Positions 42,512-50,681 of a DNA stretch of 64,000 bases are shown piece after piece (within the stretch, counting starts at the first letter, position 1; the number at the start of each line of letters is the position of its first letter). Under the pieces are notes generated by a model that did no database searches, was not told where the DNA came from, and saw only the letters and a list, made by a program, of their open reading frames with translations. The translations under genes were made by a program, and so were the position numbers. Source of the DNA: Acidobacteriota bacterium (GTDB taxonomy: Bacteria; Acidobacteriota; Vicinamibacteria; Vicinamibacterales; Fen-181); assembly GCA_003170135.1 (NCBI GenBank), contig PMZR01000011.1, positions 1 to 64,000 on the forward strand, in the 5' to 3' direction.

Positions 42512-43168
42512 ATGACCGACCTCAGAACGATTGGACTGATTGGCGCGGGACACATCGGAAGCCAGCTCGCGCGACTCGCGGTCGCGCACGGCTACGACGT
42601 CGTCATCAGCAATTCCCGCGGGCCGGAGACCTTATCCTCGCTCGTCGCCGAACTCGGCCTGAAAGCGTGCGCCGCGACGCCCGCCGAGGCGGCGAAGGCC
42701 GGCGACATCGTCGTCGTCACGGTGCCGCTGAAGAACTATCGCGCCGTTCCGGTCGAGCCCCTGGCGGGCAAGATCGTGATCGACACGAACAACTACTATC
42801 CTCAGCGCGATGGCCGCATCCCTGAGCTCGACAACGAGTCCACCACCACCGCCGAGCTCCTGCAGGCCCACTTGCCGACCTCGAAGGTCGTCAAGGGCTT
42901 CAACCATATCTATGCGGCCGCGCTGACCACCGACAATCAGCCATCCGGCACGAAGAATCGTCGCGCGCTCGCCATCGCCGGCGACGACGCCGGGGCGAAG
43001 GCCGTGGTCACGCGCCTGTTCGACGAGTTCGGCTTCGACACGGTCGATGCCGGTCCGCTGCGAGAGGGGTGGCGCATCCAGCGCGACACACCCGGCTACG
43101 GCCCGCGCCGTACGGCGGAGGAGTTGCGCAGGGATCTCGCCGCGGCCACCCGCTACGCACACCAGTAG
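42512..43168 (+). CDS. F420-dependent NADP reductase-like NADPH-binding protein
   Basis: A 218-residue single-domain protein of the NADP oxidoreductase, coenzyme F420-dependent family. The dinucleotide fold starts with IGLIGAGHIGSQLARLAV, followed by VVISNSRGPETL, which suits the NADP 2'-phosphate, and GKIVIDTNNYYPQRDG. Such proteins occur in organisms without F420 and may use flavins or other acceptors. AGGAGG lies seven bases before the ATG (42512). A fragment of a related gene is at 3186-3279. Confidence 0.88.
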   Translation: MTDLRTIGLIGAGHIGSQLARLAVAHGYDVVISNSRGPETLSSLVAELGLKACAATPAEAAKAGDIVVVTVPLKNYRAVPVEPLAGKIVIDTNNYYPQRDGRIPELDNESTTTAELLQAHLPTSKVVKGFNHIYAAALTTDNQPSGTKNRRALAIAGDDAGAKAVVTRLFDEFGFDTVDAGPLREGWRIQRDTPGYGPRRTAEELRRDLAAATRYAHQ

Positions 43169-43183
43169 TGGCGAGCGCGTCGT

Positions 43184-44206
43184 TCAGCGCGCTGCGGGCT
43201 CGCGCTCAATCACCATCAACGTGAACGAGCCGGGCAGGACCGGTCCTCTGCCCCTGCCGCCGGCCGGCGCCGGTCCGAATTTCGCCGACACGATGAACAC
43301 GCGGTGATTGGTGGGGTCGAGCCCCATGTTGCGCGCGCCCTGCGGCGTCTGCAGCGTCTCGGCGACGTGATACTGGTCCGGTCCGTCCTGGTGAACGACC
43401 GTCAGCGTGCCATCGGCATTCGACGCAAACGCGTCGCCCGAAGTCGCGTCGAACCCGACGCCGTCAACGCCCGCACCGATTGGAACCGTGGCGACCACCT
43501 TGCCGGCCTGGTAATCGGAGATCGCCATGAGGCCGCTGCGGCACCCGCTGAACAGGCGGTGGTGGGCGGTGTCGAGGGCCATGGCGACCGGTTGCTTGCA
43601 CGGGGCGGTGGACCAGCGCCGCGCCACGGTCGCCGTCTTCGCGTCGATCTCGACCACCTCGCTCGTGTCGGTGAGGTTCCCGTACACCTTGCCGTCGCCG
43701 GCCGACGCGCCATATTCCGGTTTGCCGCCGAGCGGAATATTCGTGATGAGCTTTCCCGCCACCGGATCGATCACGGTCGAGGAGTGCGCGTCGCCGTTGA
43801 ACGTGAAGACCCGATTCGACGCGCCGTCGTAGATGATCGCGTCGGCGTCTTCGGCCGCGGGGATGCGACCGAGCGCCTTGAACGTCTTCAGATCGAACAT
43901 GACCACGGACTGGTCGTTACCCGACGTGGCAAATCCGTGTCCCGTGCGGCCTGCCACCGCGGTCCCGTGCGCGCCCTGGATGCCGGTGACCTCGCCGAGC
44001 AGCGTGCCGGTATCTTCGTCAACGACCATCACGCGATCCTGCCGGCCGATGAACAGCCGGTGATTCGGCGGATCGGGGACGATGTAGTCCCAGCCGCCGT
44101 CTCCGCCCAGGGTGTAGGTGTGTGTGACGCGGTAGTGCGAGGGGGACTGCGCGACGAGCGGCGCCACGGCAGCCAGCGTCAGGACGAACGCGATCTTGCG
44201 CATCAT
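43184..44206 (-). CDS. Secreted YncE-like beta-propeller protein
   Basis: A 340-residue protein with a signal peptide (MMRKIAFVLTLAAVAPLVAQ) and repeated ~45-residue blades of the YVTN/YncE type (DYIVPDPPNHRLFIGRQDRV, VDPVAGKLITNIPLGGKPEY, ALDTAHHRLFSGCRSGLMAI). No catalytic residues are evident; such propellers bind proteins or DNA in the periplasm or act as scaffolds. The gene converges on the reductase at 42512 with a 15-base gap. Confidence 0.85.
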   Translation of the reverse strand: MMRKIAFVLTLAAVAPLVAQSPSHYRVTHTYTLGGDGGWDYIVPDPPNHRLFIGRQDRVMVVDEDTGTLLGEVTGIQGAHGTAVAGRTGHGFATSGNDQSVVMFDLKTFKALGRIPAAEDADAIIYDGASNRVFTFNGDAHSSTVIDPVAGKLITNIPLGGKPEYGASAGDGKVYGNLTDTSEVVEIDAKTATVARRWSTAPCKQPVAMALDTAHHRLFSGCRSGLMAISDYQAGKVVATVPIGAGVDGVGFDATSGDAFASNADGTLTVVHQDGPDQYHVAETLQTPQGARNMGLDPTNHRVFIVSAKFGPAPAGGRGRGPVLPGSFTLMVIEREPAAR

Positions 44207-44260
44207 GTCTCCTTCTGCAACGGATTCTAGTCCGAGTCAGCGTTCAACGCACCCGGCCGT

Positions 44261-45274
44261 TCACCGGCCGCGGAGCCGGCGATACCGATCGACCAGCCGT
44301 GTCGGATCGCTCGCGATGAGCGAGGTCAGGGCGGACCGCCCGCTCGCGCGCTCGATTTCCCGCGCCATCTGCGCGCCGACGCGGTACCACAACCGCTCGC
44401 CACCTGACATCCGCTCGACGACGGCCAGCGCATCCGCGTCGACCGCCTCCGTTGCGCGGCGCTTCACGTAGTCGTAGTCGCGCAGGTACTGCGCCTCGTC
44501 CTGGCGCATTCTCGGCTCGTCGGCCAGCGCCCGGTAATCCTCATCATCCGCCAGCGCATGTTCGCGCGCGCGCCGATCGAATGCCGCGAGCACGGCCGTT
44601 CCCTCGAGCGCCGTGCAGTAGTTCACCAGGCGCAGCAGGTCCGCGCACGTGTACACGTCAGCCATACGCGGCGGCGGCGCGTAGGTCATGAAGCCGACGT
44701 GGTGCAGTTCGTGGATGGCGTAGTAGAGCAGCTCGCGTGGGTGGCCGTCGAAGTGCGCGTGCGCCGCGTTCAGCGAGGCGTTCGGCGCGAGGGCGACGCC
44801 GATATCGTACCCGGCAACGAGGAACAGGCTTCCGCGGAACCGGAATCCGTCGGGCAGGTACCGCAGCGTGTCATCGATCCAGCGGGGATCGTCGAGCAGC
44901 GGCCCCATGAAGAACGCCACGGCGCGGTTGATGGCCGCCTCCCGTCCGGCGGAGTGGGTGAGCAGGTGCCCAACGAGCGCCTGGGCCGACTCCTGCGGCA
45001 CCGAGTAATCGAACTGCCGCGCGTGGGCGAGCAGGTGCGATGCCGCGGGCAGCAACGCCAGGGAATCCACCCGCGCGTCGCCGGTGGACGTGGCAGCGTC
45101 CGCCATTGTCACGGCGAACCGGGCGTCGAACTCCAGGTCGTGGCCGTGCAGCGGATCGCCGGCCGGGACGAGGGTCTTCAGCGCGACGGTGTGGCGCGCG
45201 TCGCGAACCACGGGCGCGGTGACCAGCGGATCCGCGAGCAGCACCAGCGCGAGCGAAACGGTGACGAGGCGCAT
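44261..45274 (-). CDS. Putative secreted zinc metallopeptidase (DUF5700-like)
   Basis: A 337-residue protein with a signal peptide (MRLVTVSLALVLLADPLVTA) and an HExxH motif, His188-Glu-Leu-His-His192, in YYAIHELHHVGFMTY. Downstream acidic residues (VNYCTALEGTAVLAAFD) could supply the third ligand. The layout resembles DUF5700/DUF2268-type putative Zn-dependent proteases. Substrate unknown. It diverges from the tungstate transporter operon. Confidence 0.7.
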   Translation of the reverse strand: MRLVTVSLALVLLADPLVTAPVVRDARHTVALKTLVPAGDPLHGHDLEFDARFAVTMADAATSTGDARVDSLALLPAASHLLAHARQFDYSVPQESAQALVGHLLTHSAGREAAINRAVAFFMGPLLDDPRWIDDTLRYLPDGFRFRGSLFLVAGYDIGVALAPNASLNAAHAHFDGHPRELLYYAIHELHHVGFMTYAPPPRMADVYTCADLLRLVNYCTALEGTAVLAAFDRRAREHALADDEDYRALADEPRMRQDEAQYLRDYDYVKRRATEAVDADALAVVERMSGGERLWYRVGAQMAREIERASGRSALTSLIASDPTRLVDRYRRLRGR

Positions 45275-45374
45275 CGGCGCAGATTATATCCTGCAGTCTC
45301 CGCCCGATCCGTGCTCGCGCGCCCGCGCACTCCGGCATGGCGGCCAGGCGATGGATGTGGTACTCATATCCATC

Positions 45375-46940
45375 ATGATGTCGCGTCGGATGCGCCTCCT
45401 GCCGGTGGTCGTCGGTCTCGCATTCATCCTGGCATTCGCCTCCGTTCCCGCAGCCGCGCCTCCTGTCCTTCGGCTCGCCACGACGACGAGCACGGACGAT
45501 TCGGGATTGCTGAAGGCCCTTCTGCCGGCGTTCGAGCAGAAATGCGCGTGCCGCGTCGAGGTTATCGCGGTGGGCACCGGCCAGGCGCTCGAGATTGGAC
45601 GCCGTGGTGACGCGGACGTCCTTTTGGTGCACGCGCGCCAGGCGGAGGACCAGTTCGTGGCCGAACATCACGCGCGCGAACGGCGCGACGTGATGTACAA
45701 CGATTTCGTGGTCGTCGGGCCGGCGGCCGATCCCGCGCGGATCGCGGGCATCGCCCGGGCGAGCGACGCGTTGGCGGCCATCGCGAAGGCCGCGGCGCCA
45801 TTCGTGAGCCGCGGCGATCGGTCGGGTACCGACACGAAAGAGAAGGAACTCTGGGCCGCGGCGAAGCTCTCGCCGGCGGGGAGCGGCTGGTACCGGTCCG
45901 TCGGCCAGGGAATGGGCGAGACGCTCGTCACGGCGAACGAGTTGCTCGCCTACGCGCTCGCCGATCGGGGCACCTGGCTCTCCATGCGGGACAAGCTGCC
46001 GGCGCTGCGGCTGCTGCTCGGCGGAAAGACGATCGCCGAGAACCAGGATCCGGCGCTTCGCAATCCATACGGCGTCATGGCCGTCAACCCCGACGTCCAC
46101 CCGGGCGTCAACTTCGCGCTCGCGACGCGCATGGTGGAGTGGCTGGTGTCGCCGGAGACGCAACGCGCGATCGGGGCATTCGGACTCGAGCGCTTCGGCC
46201 AGCCGCTCTTTTACCCGGCCAGTGAGGATCCTCGCACCACCCGGGACGTCACGGTGAACATCGGGCCGGTGAGCCGGACGCTCACGCTCGACGCTCTGCG
46301 GGCGCTCCCGCGATCGCGTCTCGCGCGGCACGCCATCGTCGGCGTGAAGATGGGCCCGCTCGGCGTGCACGACTGGGCCGGCGCCTCGCTCGCTGACGTC
46401 CTCGTGAAGGCCGATCCGGGGATCACCACACGCGCCCACGCGGGAAGCCGGATCGTCGTGACGAGCAGCGATGGATGGACCGCCACACTTTTCTGGGACG
46501 AGATCTTCTCGAACCCGCCACCGGGTTTGCAGATCTACAACACCAAGGGCTGCAACGAGTGTCACGGCGTGCTGGCCGAGGGCACCGCCCCCGCCGCCAA
46601 GCGGCCCGCGCCCGCACTGGCGGGAGAGCCATGGACGGTCGACGCGGTCCTGGCGCTTCTTCGCGCGGGAGGTGACCGGCACGCGGGGATGAATGGCTAC
46701 ACCGAGAGCCAGTTGCGCCGCGCGGATCTGCAGGTGATGATCGAGTGGCTCCGGCGTCCGGCTGCCGCCAGCCGGGACGCGTCGCGCCCTGCGCCTGACA
46801 GACCAGTGGTGCTGCTGGCCTACGAACGGGACGGGCAGCCGCTCCCCGGACGTGACGGCCTCATCCAGTTGGTGGTCGGCCAGGACGAGTTCGCCGGCCG
46901 CTACTCGCACTGGGTGAAGACGATTACCGTGGTGCGGTAG
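45375..46940 (+). CDS. tupA: Tungstate-binding protein fused to SUOX-like and cytochrome c domains
   Basis: A 521-residue exported fusion. After a signal peptide (SRRMRLLPVVVGLAFILAFA) come a TupA/PstS-like oxyanion-binding domain (residues ~30-285; LATTTSTDDSGLLKALLPAF, GTGQALEIGRRGDADVLLVH, PYGVMAVNPD), then a region resembling the pterin-binding fold of sulfite-oxidase-type enzymes (~290-380; HAIVGVKMGPLGVHDWAGAS, VVTSSDGWTATLFW), a c-type heme motif CNECH at 393-397 with a candidate axial Met439 (HAGMNGY), and a tail (GLIQLVVGQDEFAGRYSHWV) that completes the SUOX-like part. TupB and TupC genes follow. Several in-frame ATGs exist (45351, 45375, 45378, 45390); 45375 gives a basic signal n-region. 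Linking tungstate capture to a redox domain is unusual. Confidence 0.82.
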   Translation: MMSRRMRLLPVVVGLAFILAFASVPAAAPPVLRLATTTSTDDSGLLKALLPAFEQKCACRVEVIAVGTGQALEIGRRGDADVLLVHARQAEDQFVAEHHARERRDVMYNDFVVVGPAADPARIAGIARASDALAAIAKAAAPFVSRGDRSGTDTKEKELWAAAKLSPAGSGWYRSVGQGMGETLVTANELLAYALADRGTWLSMRDKLPALRLLLGGKTIAENQDPALRNPYGVMAVNPDVHPGVNFALATRMVEWLVSPETQRAIGAFGLERFGQPLFYPASEDPRTTRDVTVNIGPVSRTLTLDALRALPRSRLARHAIVGVKMGPLGVHDWAGASLADVLVKADPGITTRAHAGSRIVVTSSDGWTATLFWDEIFSNPPPGLQIYNTKGCNECHGVLAEGTAPAAKRPAPALAGEPWTVDAVLALLRAGGDRHAGMNGYTESQLRRADLQVMIEWLRRPAAASRDASRPAPDRPVVLLAYERDGQPLPGRDGLIQLVVGQDEFAGRYSHWVKTITVVR

Positions 46941-46955
46941 ACCTCGCCGTCGAAC

Positions 46956-47627
46956 GTGAACATCAACCCTCTCACCGATCTCGTTCGCCCCGAGCTCATC
47001 ACCATCGTCGCGCTCACGCTGCGGGTGACGGGAGCGGCGCTGCTCATCGCCTGCCTCGTGGGCGTGCCCGTCGGCGCGATGCTGGGCCTCGTGCGGTTTC
47101 GCGGACAGCGTGTCGTCACGCTGGCCATCTACACCGGGATGGGGCTGCCGCCGGTCGTCGTCGGCCTGTTCGTCTACATGCTGCTCTCGCGCGTGGGGCC
47201 GCTCGGATCGCTTGGCTGGCTGTTCACGCCGGCGGCCATGGTGGTGGCCCAGACCGTCATTGCGCTCCCGCTGGTCGCAGGCCTCACGATGAGCGCCGTG
47301 GCGGGCGTGGACCGTTCGGTGCACGCGCAGGTGTTCGCGCTCGGCGCGTCACCGTGGCAGATTGCGTGGACGGTCGTGCGCGAGGCCCGCGTGGGCGTCA
47401 CCGCGGCCATCGTCGCCGCGTTCGGCGGGATCATCTCCGAGGTGGGCGCGGTGATGCTCGTCGGTGGAAACGTCGAAGGGCAGACGCGCGTCCTGACCAC
47501 CGCGATCGTGCTCTACGCCCGGCAGGGCGACTTCGCGATGGCCATGGCACTGGGGGTCGTGCTGATCGCCGTGGCGTTCAGTGCCAATTTCTTCCTGCTG
47601 CGCCTGCAGGGCCGGTTGCGCGACTGA
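46956..47627 (+). CDS. tupB: Tungstate ABC transporter permease
   Basis: A 223-residue binding-protein-dependent permease with five to six helices and the coupling-loop signature FALGASPWQIAWTVVREARV (EAA loop). The GGIISEVGAVMLVGGNVEGQ segment is typical of TupB/WtpB-type tungstate permeases. GTG at 46956 lies 15 bases after tupA. It works in the cytoplasmic membrane with the ATPase encoded downstream, overlapping by one base. Confidence 0.9.
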   Translation: MNINPLTDLVRPELITIVALTLRVTGAALLIACLVGVPVGAMLGLVRFRGQRVVTLAIYTGMGLPPVVVGLFVYMLLSRVGPLGSLGWLFTPAAMVVAQTVIALPLVAGLTMSAVAGVDRSVHAQVFALGASPWQIAWTVVREARVGVTAAIVAAFGGIISEVGAVMLVGGNVEGQTRVLTTAIVLYARQGDFAMAMALGVVLIAVAFSANFFLLRLQGRLRD

Positions 47628-48355
47628 TGGCAGCCCCCGACGCGCTCTATCGGCTCGAGGCGGTGCGGCACCAGTACGGCGATCGGCTCGTGTTGCAGAT
47701 CGACGAGCTCGAGATCAAACGCGGCGAGACGTTGTGCGTGATTGGGCCGAGCGGTTCGGGGAAGAGCACGCTGCTCCGCCTGCTGCAGTTCCTCGAGCGG
47801 CCGACCGGCGGGCGGATTGTCTACGACGGCTTCCCCGCAGGCGATGGGGTGTCGCTCGAGACCAGGCGACAGGTGACCTGCGTCTTCCAGCGCCCGGTCG
47901 TGCTCGACAGGTCCGTGCGGGCAAACCTGACCTACGGCCTGCGCGTGCGCCGCGTGCATCACGATCGACGCGAGGTGGACCGTCTCCTCGAGGCGCTCGG
48001 CCTCGACCGCCTGGCCGCGACGCCGGCGCGCACGTTGTCGGGCGGCGAGATCCAGCGGGTCGCGTTCGGCCGCGCCCTGGCATTCAATCCGAAGGCGCTG
48101 CTGCTCGACGAACCGACTGCCAACCTCGATCCCCGCAACGTCCGCCTGGTCGAAGACCTGATCCGCGATCGCCAGGCGCAGGGCACCACGATCGTGCTCG
48201 CGACGCACCAGATCTTCCAGGCGCGCCGTCTCGCCAATCGCACGGCCCTCCTGCTCGACGGCCAGATCGTGGAGGTTGCCCCGACCGCGATACTGCTCGA
48301 CGCACCGCGCGATCCCCGCACGCGGGCCTTCCTGAACGGCGACATGATCTACTAG
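47627..48355 (+). CDS. tupC: Tungstate ABC transporter ATP-binding protein
   Basis: A 242-residue ATPase: Walker A GPSGSGKST, Q-loop CVFQRP, signature LSGGEIQRVAFGRAL, Walker B LLLDEPTANLDP, switch His LATHQ. The CVFQRPVVLDRSVRANLTYG stretch is typical of TupC. It overlaps tupB by one base and closes the operon. Imported tungstate or molybdate would serve pterin enzymes; none with an intact metal-binding site is encoded in the window. Confidence 0.92.
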   Translation: MAAPDALYRLEAVRHQYGDRLVLQIDELEIKRGETLCVIGPSGSGKSTLLRLLQFLERPTGGRIVYDGFPAGDGVSLETRRQVTCVFQRPVVLDRSVRANLTYGLRVRRVHHDRREVDRLLEALGLDRLAATPARTLSGGEIQRVAFGRALAFNPKALLLDEPTANLDPRNVRLVEDLIRDRQAQGTTIVLATHQIFQARRLANRTALLLDGQIVEVAPTAILLDAPRDPRTRAFLNGDMIY

Positions 48356-48702
48356 GCTAGGCGACCGTATCACCGAGAACTACAGCGGCCGCTTTGTCAT
48401 CGCGCCCGCGAAATCAGCGTCGGACGCCGTTCTTGGATTTCCCGGCGACCGACGGCTCGTCGAGGGCCGCGGCTGCGCCCGTGCTGCGCGCGACTCGCAG
48501 GTGCGGGAGCTCGCCAGGAGCGCAGTCGCCCCAGCCGTTTCATCGCCCGTTTTGCCAGGTGTGCCGAAGTGCACACTTGCGGAACGGCCGATGCGCGTAT
48601 GATTAACGGCTCGAGCATTTTCCAGCTTGCGCCGGGCGACGCGGCGAGAGCGGCTGAATGCTCCCGATCCTATTTTGGGCGACGAACTTTCAAGGAGACG
48701 GC
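48356..48702. other. Intergenic stretch of about 350 bases before the cold-shock gene
   Basis: No intact gene is seen. At about 48376 the + strand reads RITENYSGRFVIAPAKS, faintly like the YSGRF start of HicB-type antitoxin tails, but the rest does not continue the match. The part nearest the cold-shock gene is probably its long 5' leader, which in this family often folds and controls translation. Confidence 0.3.
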
Positions 48703-48909
48703 ATGTCGACGATGAATGGCACGATCAAGCGGCTCGTCAGTGAAAAAGGCTTCGGGTTCATCCTGGCCAGCGACGGCAACGAGTATTTCTTCCACAACTC
48801 GGCCTGCAGCGAGACCCGGTTCGACGACCTTCAGGAAGGGCAGGCCGTCACGTTCGAACGCGGACAGGGCCCGAAGGGACCGAGAGGCGAGAACGTCAGG
48901 GTTGCCTGA
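48703..48909 (+). CDS. Cold-shock domain protein
   Basis: A 68-residue CspA-type protein with both RNA-binding motifs: KGFGFI (RNP1) and EYFFHNSAC (RNP2, usually VFVHFS). It binds single-stranded nucleic acids as an RNA chaperone. ATG at 48703 has a good ribosome site (AAGGAGA); an upstream in-frame ATG (48658) would add 15 unlikely residues. The EYFFHNSA variant with Gly-Pro-rich tail (GQGPKGPRGENV) is common in soil Proteobacteria and Acidobacteria. Confidence 0.93.
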   Translation: MSTMNGTIKRLVSEKGFGFILASDGNEYFFHNSACSETRFDDLQEGQAVTFERGQGPKGPRGENVRVA

Positions 48910-48910
48910 G

Positions 48911-49165
48911 GTGAGCCTGGAATCGGTCAAGCTGTTGTACGTGACGCTGCAGCGGTACGCCGGCTGGCTGGATCGCGGTCGGGCGTCGGTGGCCGTGCGC
49001 GTGGAGGTGGCGTCGTTGGGGACTGCGATCGACAGTGGTGGCGAGACGTCGTCGCCGCTGAGCGGGGTCGACACCAGCATTGCGCGCCTTCCGAGCACGG
49101 CCATGCGGAAGATGCTGCGCGCGACCGCAGGCGAGATCCGGCGGGCGCTCCAAGACCCGCGCTGA
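48911..49165 (+). CDS. Hypothetical protein following the cold-shock gene
   Basis: An 84-codon frame starting at GTG 48911, two bases after the csp stop: VSLESVKLLYVTLQRYAGWL, then RVEVASLGTAIDSGGETSSP and TAMRKMLRATAGEIRRALQD. Third codon positions are strongly G/C, as in real genes here. No family is recognised and no ribosome site is clear apart from possible coupling to csp. A longer minus-strand frame over the same bases has no start support. Confidence 0.45.
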   Translation: MSLESVKLLYVTLQRYAGWLDRGRASVAVRVEVASLGTAIDSGGETSSPLSGVDTSIARLPSTAMRKMLRATAGEIRRALQDPR

Positions 49166-49220
49166 CGCGGGCATCCGCCACTCTCGGGCGCGCCCCCCGT
49201 CCCGGTCGAGGAGATCTGCC

Positions 49221-50681
49221 GTGCCGACGGACGCCAGCCGCAGCCGGACCCGCGCCGTCGCCTTCGCGCTGCGCGCCGTGGCTTGGAGTCTGGGTCTGTT
49301 CGGTCTTCTGCGCCTGGACTGGGTCGAAGTCCACGGCGTCCTGCCGATCACGCAATTACAGGGGCGACTCGCTTCACGACTGTGCGGGACGCCCGCGCTT
49401 CCGATCGAGACCACGCTTGCGTGCAGCGGCGCCGACGCCGTAGCGCTCTGCCTCGGCGTCGTCCTGGCGTACCCGGCGACGTGGCGAATGCGCCTTGCGG
49501 GGGCCGGCGGCGGCGTGGCCCTCATCCTCGGCCTCAATACCCTGCGCATCGGCACGCTCGGCCGCGCCGTGGCGTCGCCGGCGTGGTTCGAGACGCTCCA
49601 CGTCTACCTGTGGCCGGCGGTGCTCACGCTGGCCATCGCCGGCTACGTCTTCGCCTGGATGCGCGCCGCAGACAGGCGGCGCGGCGTCGGGGCGGCGCCC
49701 GCTCTGCCGCTTTCGCAGGCGGCGCCGGTGGCTGTCCGTGGGCCGGCGCGCGCCACCCGCCGCTTTGTTATCCTCACCGCGGCGCTGCTCCTCGTCTTTA
49801 TTGCGGCCTCGCCGATCTACCTCGAGAACGCCCGCGTCCTCGTGGTGGCGGCCTTCATCGCGCGTGCGGCGGCAGCGGCGCTCCGACTGATCGGCGTCGA
49901 GGCCAGCGCTGCGGCCAACGTGCTGTGGACGCCCCGGGGCGGCTTCCTGGTCACCCAGGAGTGCATCTCCACGCCGCTCATCCCGGTCTACCTGGCGGCA
50001 GTCCTCGCCTATTCGCGCACGTGGCGCCAGCGCGTCCTGGGCCTGGCCGCCACGGCGCCGCTCTTTGTGGGCCTTGGCATTGCCCGGTTGCTGGTGGTGG
50101 CCCTTCCGGCGGCGCTCGTCGGGTCGCCCACCTTCCTGGTCCACGCCTTCTACCAGCTGCTGCTGGCCGCAGTGGTGGTGTGCGTCGCCGCCGCCTGGCG
50201 TCACGGCGTCGGCGGGACGGCCCTGCGCCGGGCGCTGCTGGCCATGCTCCTGGGGTCCGTTCTCGTTCACTGGCTCGGCCCGCCCTACACACAGGCCGTC
50301 GCGTGGGCCGCGCAGTTGCTTGGCAGTGCCGCGCCGATCGTCGCCGCGAGCGCGCCGCTCGACGACCCGCAAGGCGCCATCGCGGCCCTGCCGGCCTTCC
50401 AGGTTGGCCTCTACATGGCGCTCATCGTGGCAGCCTTCGGCGCCATTGGCTGGAGGCGCTTCCTGGCCGGCCTCGCACTGCTCGCGCTCACGCAGGTGGC
50501 GGCCCTGCCGGTGCTCCACGTCGTCGCCACCCACTCCCATTTCACACTCCATGTACGCGACGTCCGCGCCTGGGCGGTGGTCGGTCCGCTGCTCGCGATC
50601 GCGACCGTCGCGAACGTTGACTGGCGGCTCCACAGGGCCACACCCGTCGCGACCGCGTTGGGAGGCGGCGCCCGTGATTGA
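49221..50681 (+). CDS. Tandem double exosortase-like membrane protein
   Basis: A 486-residue polytopic membrane protein containing two exosortase/archaeosortase-type modules. Module 1 has Cys68 (TTLACSGADAVALCLG), Arg109 (LGLNTLRIGTLG) and His127 (FETLHVYLWP). Module 2 has Cys248 (LVTQECISTPLIPVYL), Arg289 (LGIARLLVV) and His308 (TFLVHAFYQLLLA). Spacing is 41 residues Cys-Arg in both and 18 or 19 Arg-His. Exosortases are usually ~250-500 residues with one triad and cleave/anchor PEP-CTERM-like proteins. GTG at 49221 follows GAGGAG by seven bases. The next two genes overlap it, forming an operon with a membrane protein and a methyltransferase. Confidence 0.8.
   Translation: MPTDASRSRTRAVAFALRAVAWSLGLFGLLRLDWVEVHGVLPITQLQGRLASRLCGTPALPIETTLACSGADAVALCLGVVLAYPATWRMRLAGAGGGVALILGLNTLRIGTLGRAVASPAWFETLHVYLWPAVLTLAIAGYVFAWMRAADRRRGVGAAPALPLSQAAPVAVRGPARATRRFVILTAALLLVFIAASPIYLENARVLVVAAFIARAAAAALRLIGVEASAAANVLWTPRGGFLVTQECISTPLIPVYLAAVLAYSRTWRQRVLGLAATAPLFVGLGIARLLVVALPAALVGSPTFLVHAFYQLLLAAVVVCVAAAWRHGVGGTALRRALLAMLLGSVLVHWLGPPYTQAVAWAAQLLGSAAPIVAASAPLDDPQGAIAALPAFQVGLYMALIVAAFGAIGWRRFLAGLALLALTQVAALPVLHVVATHSHFTLHVRDVRAWAVVGPLLAIATVANVDWRLHRATPVATALGGGARD

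Noticed and set aside
44871-47324. An 817-codon minus-strand frame over the tup genes
   Set aside because: Antisense to tupA/tupB, no motifs; its end merely overlaps the DUF5700-like gene in another frame.
45375-48355. Functional link between the tungstate transporter and the formate dehydrogenase-like subunit
   Set aside because: They are 27 kb apart and the latter lacks the metal ligand; nothing in the sequence ties them together.
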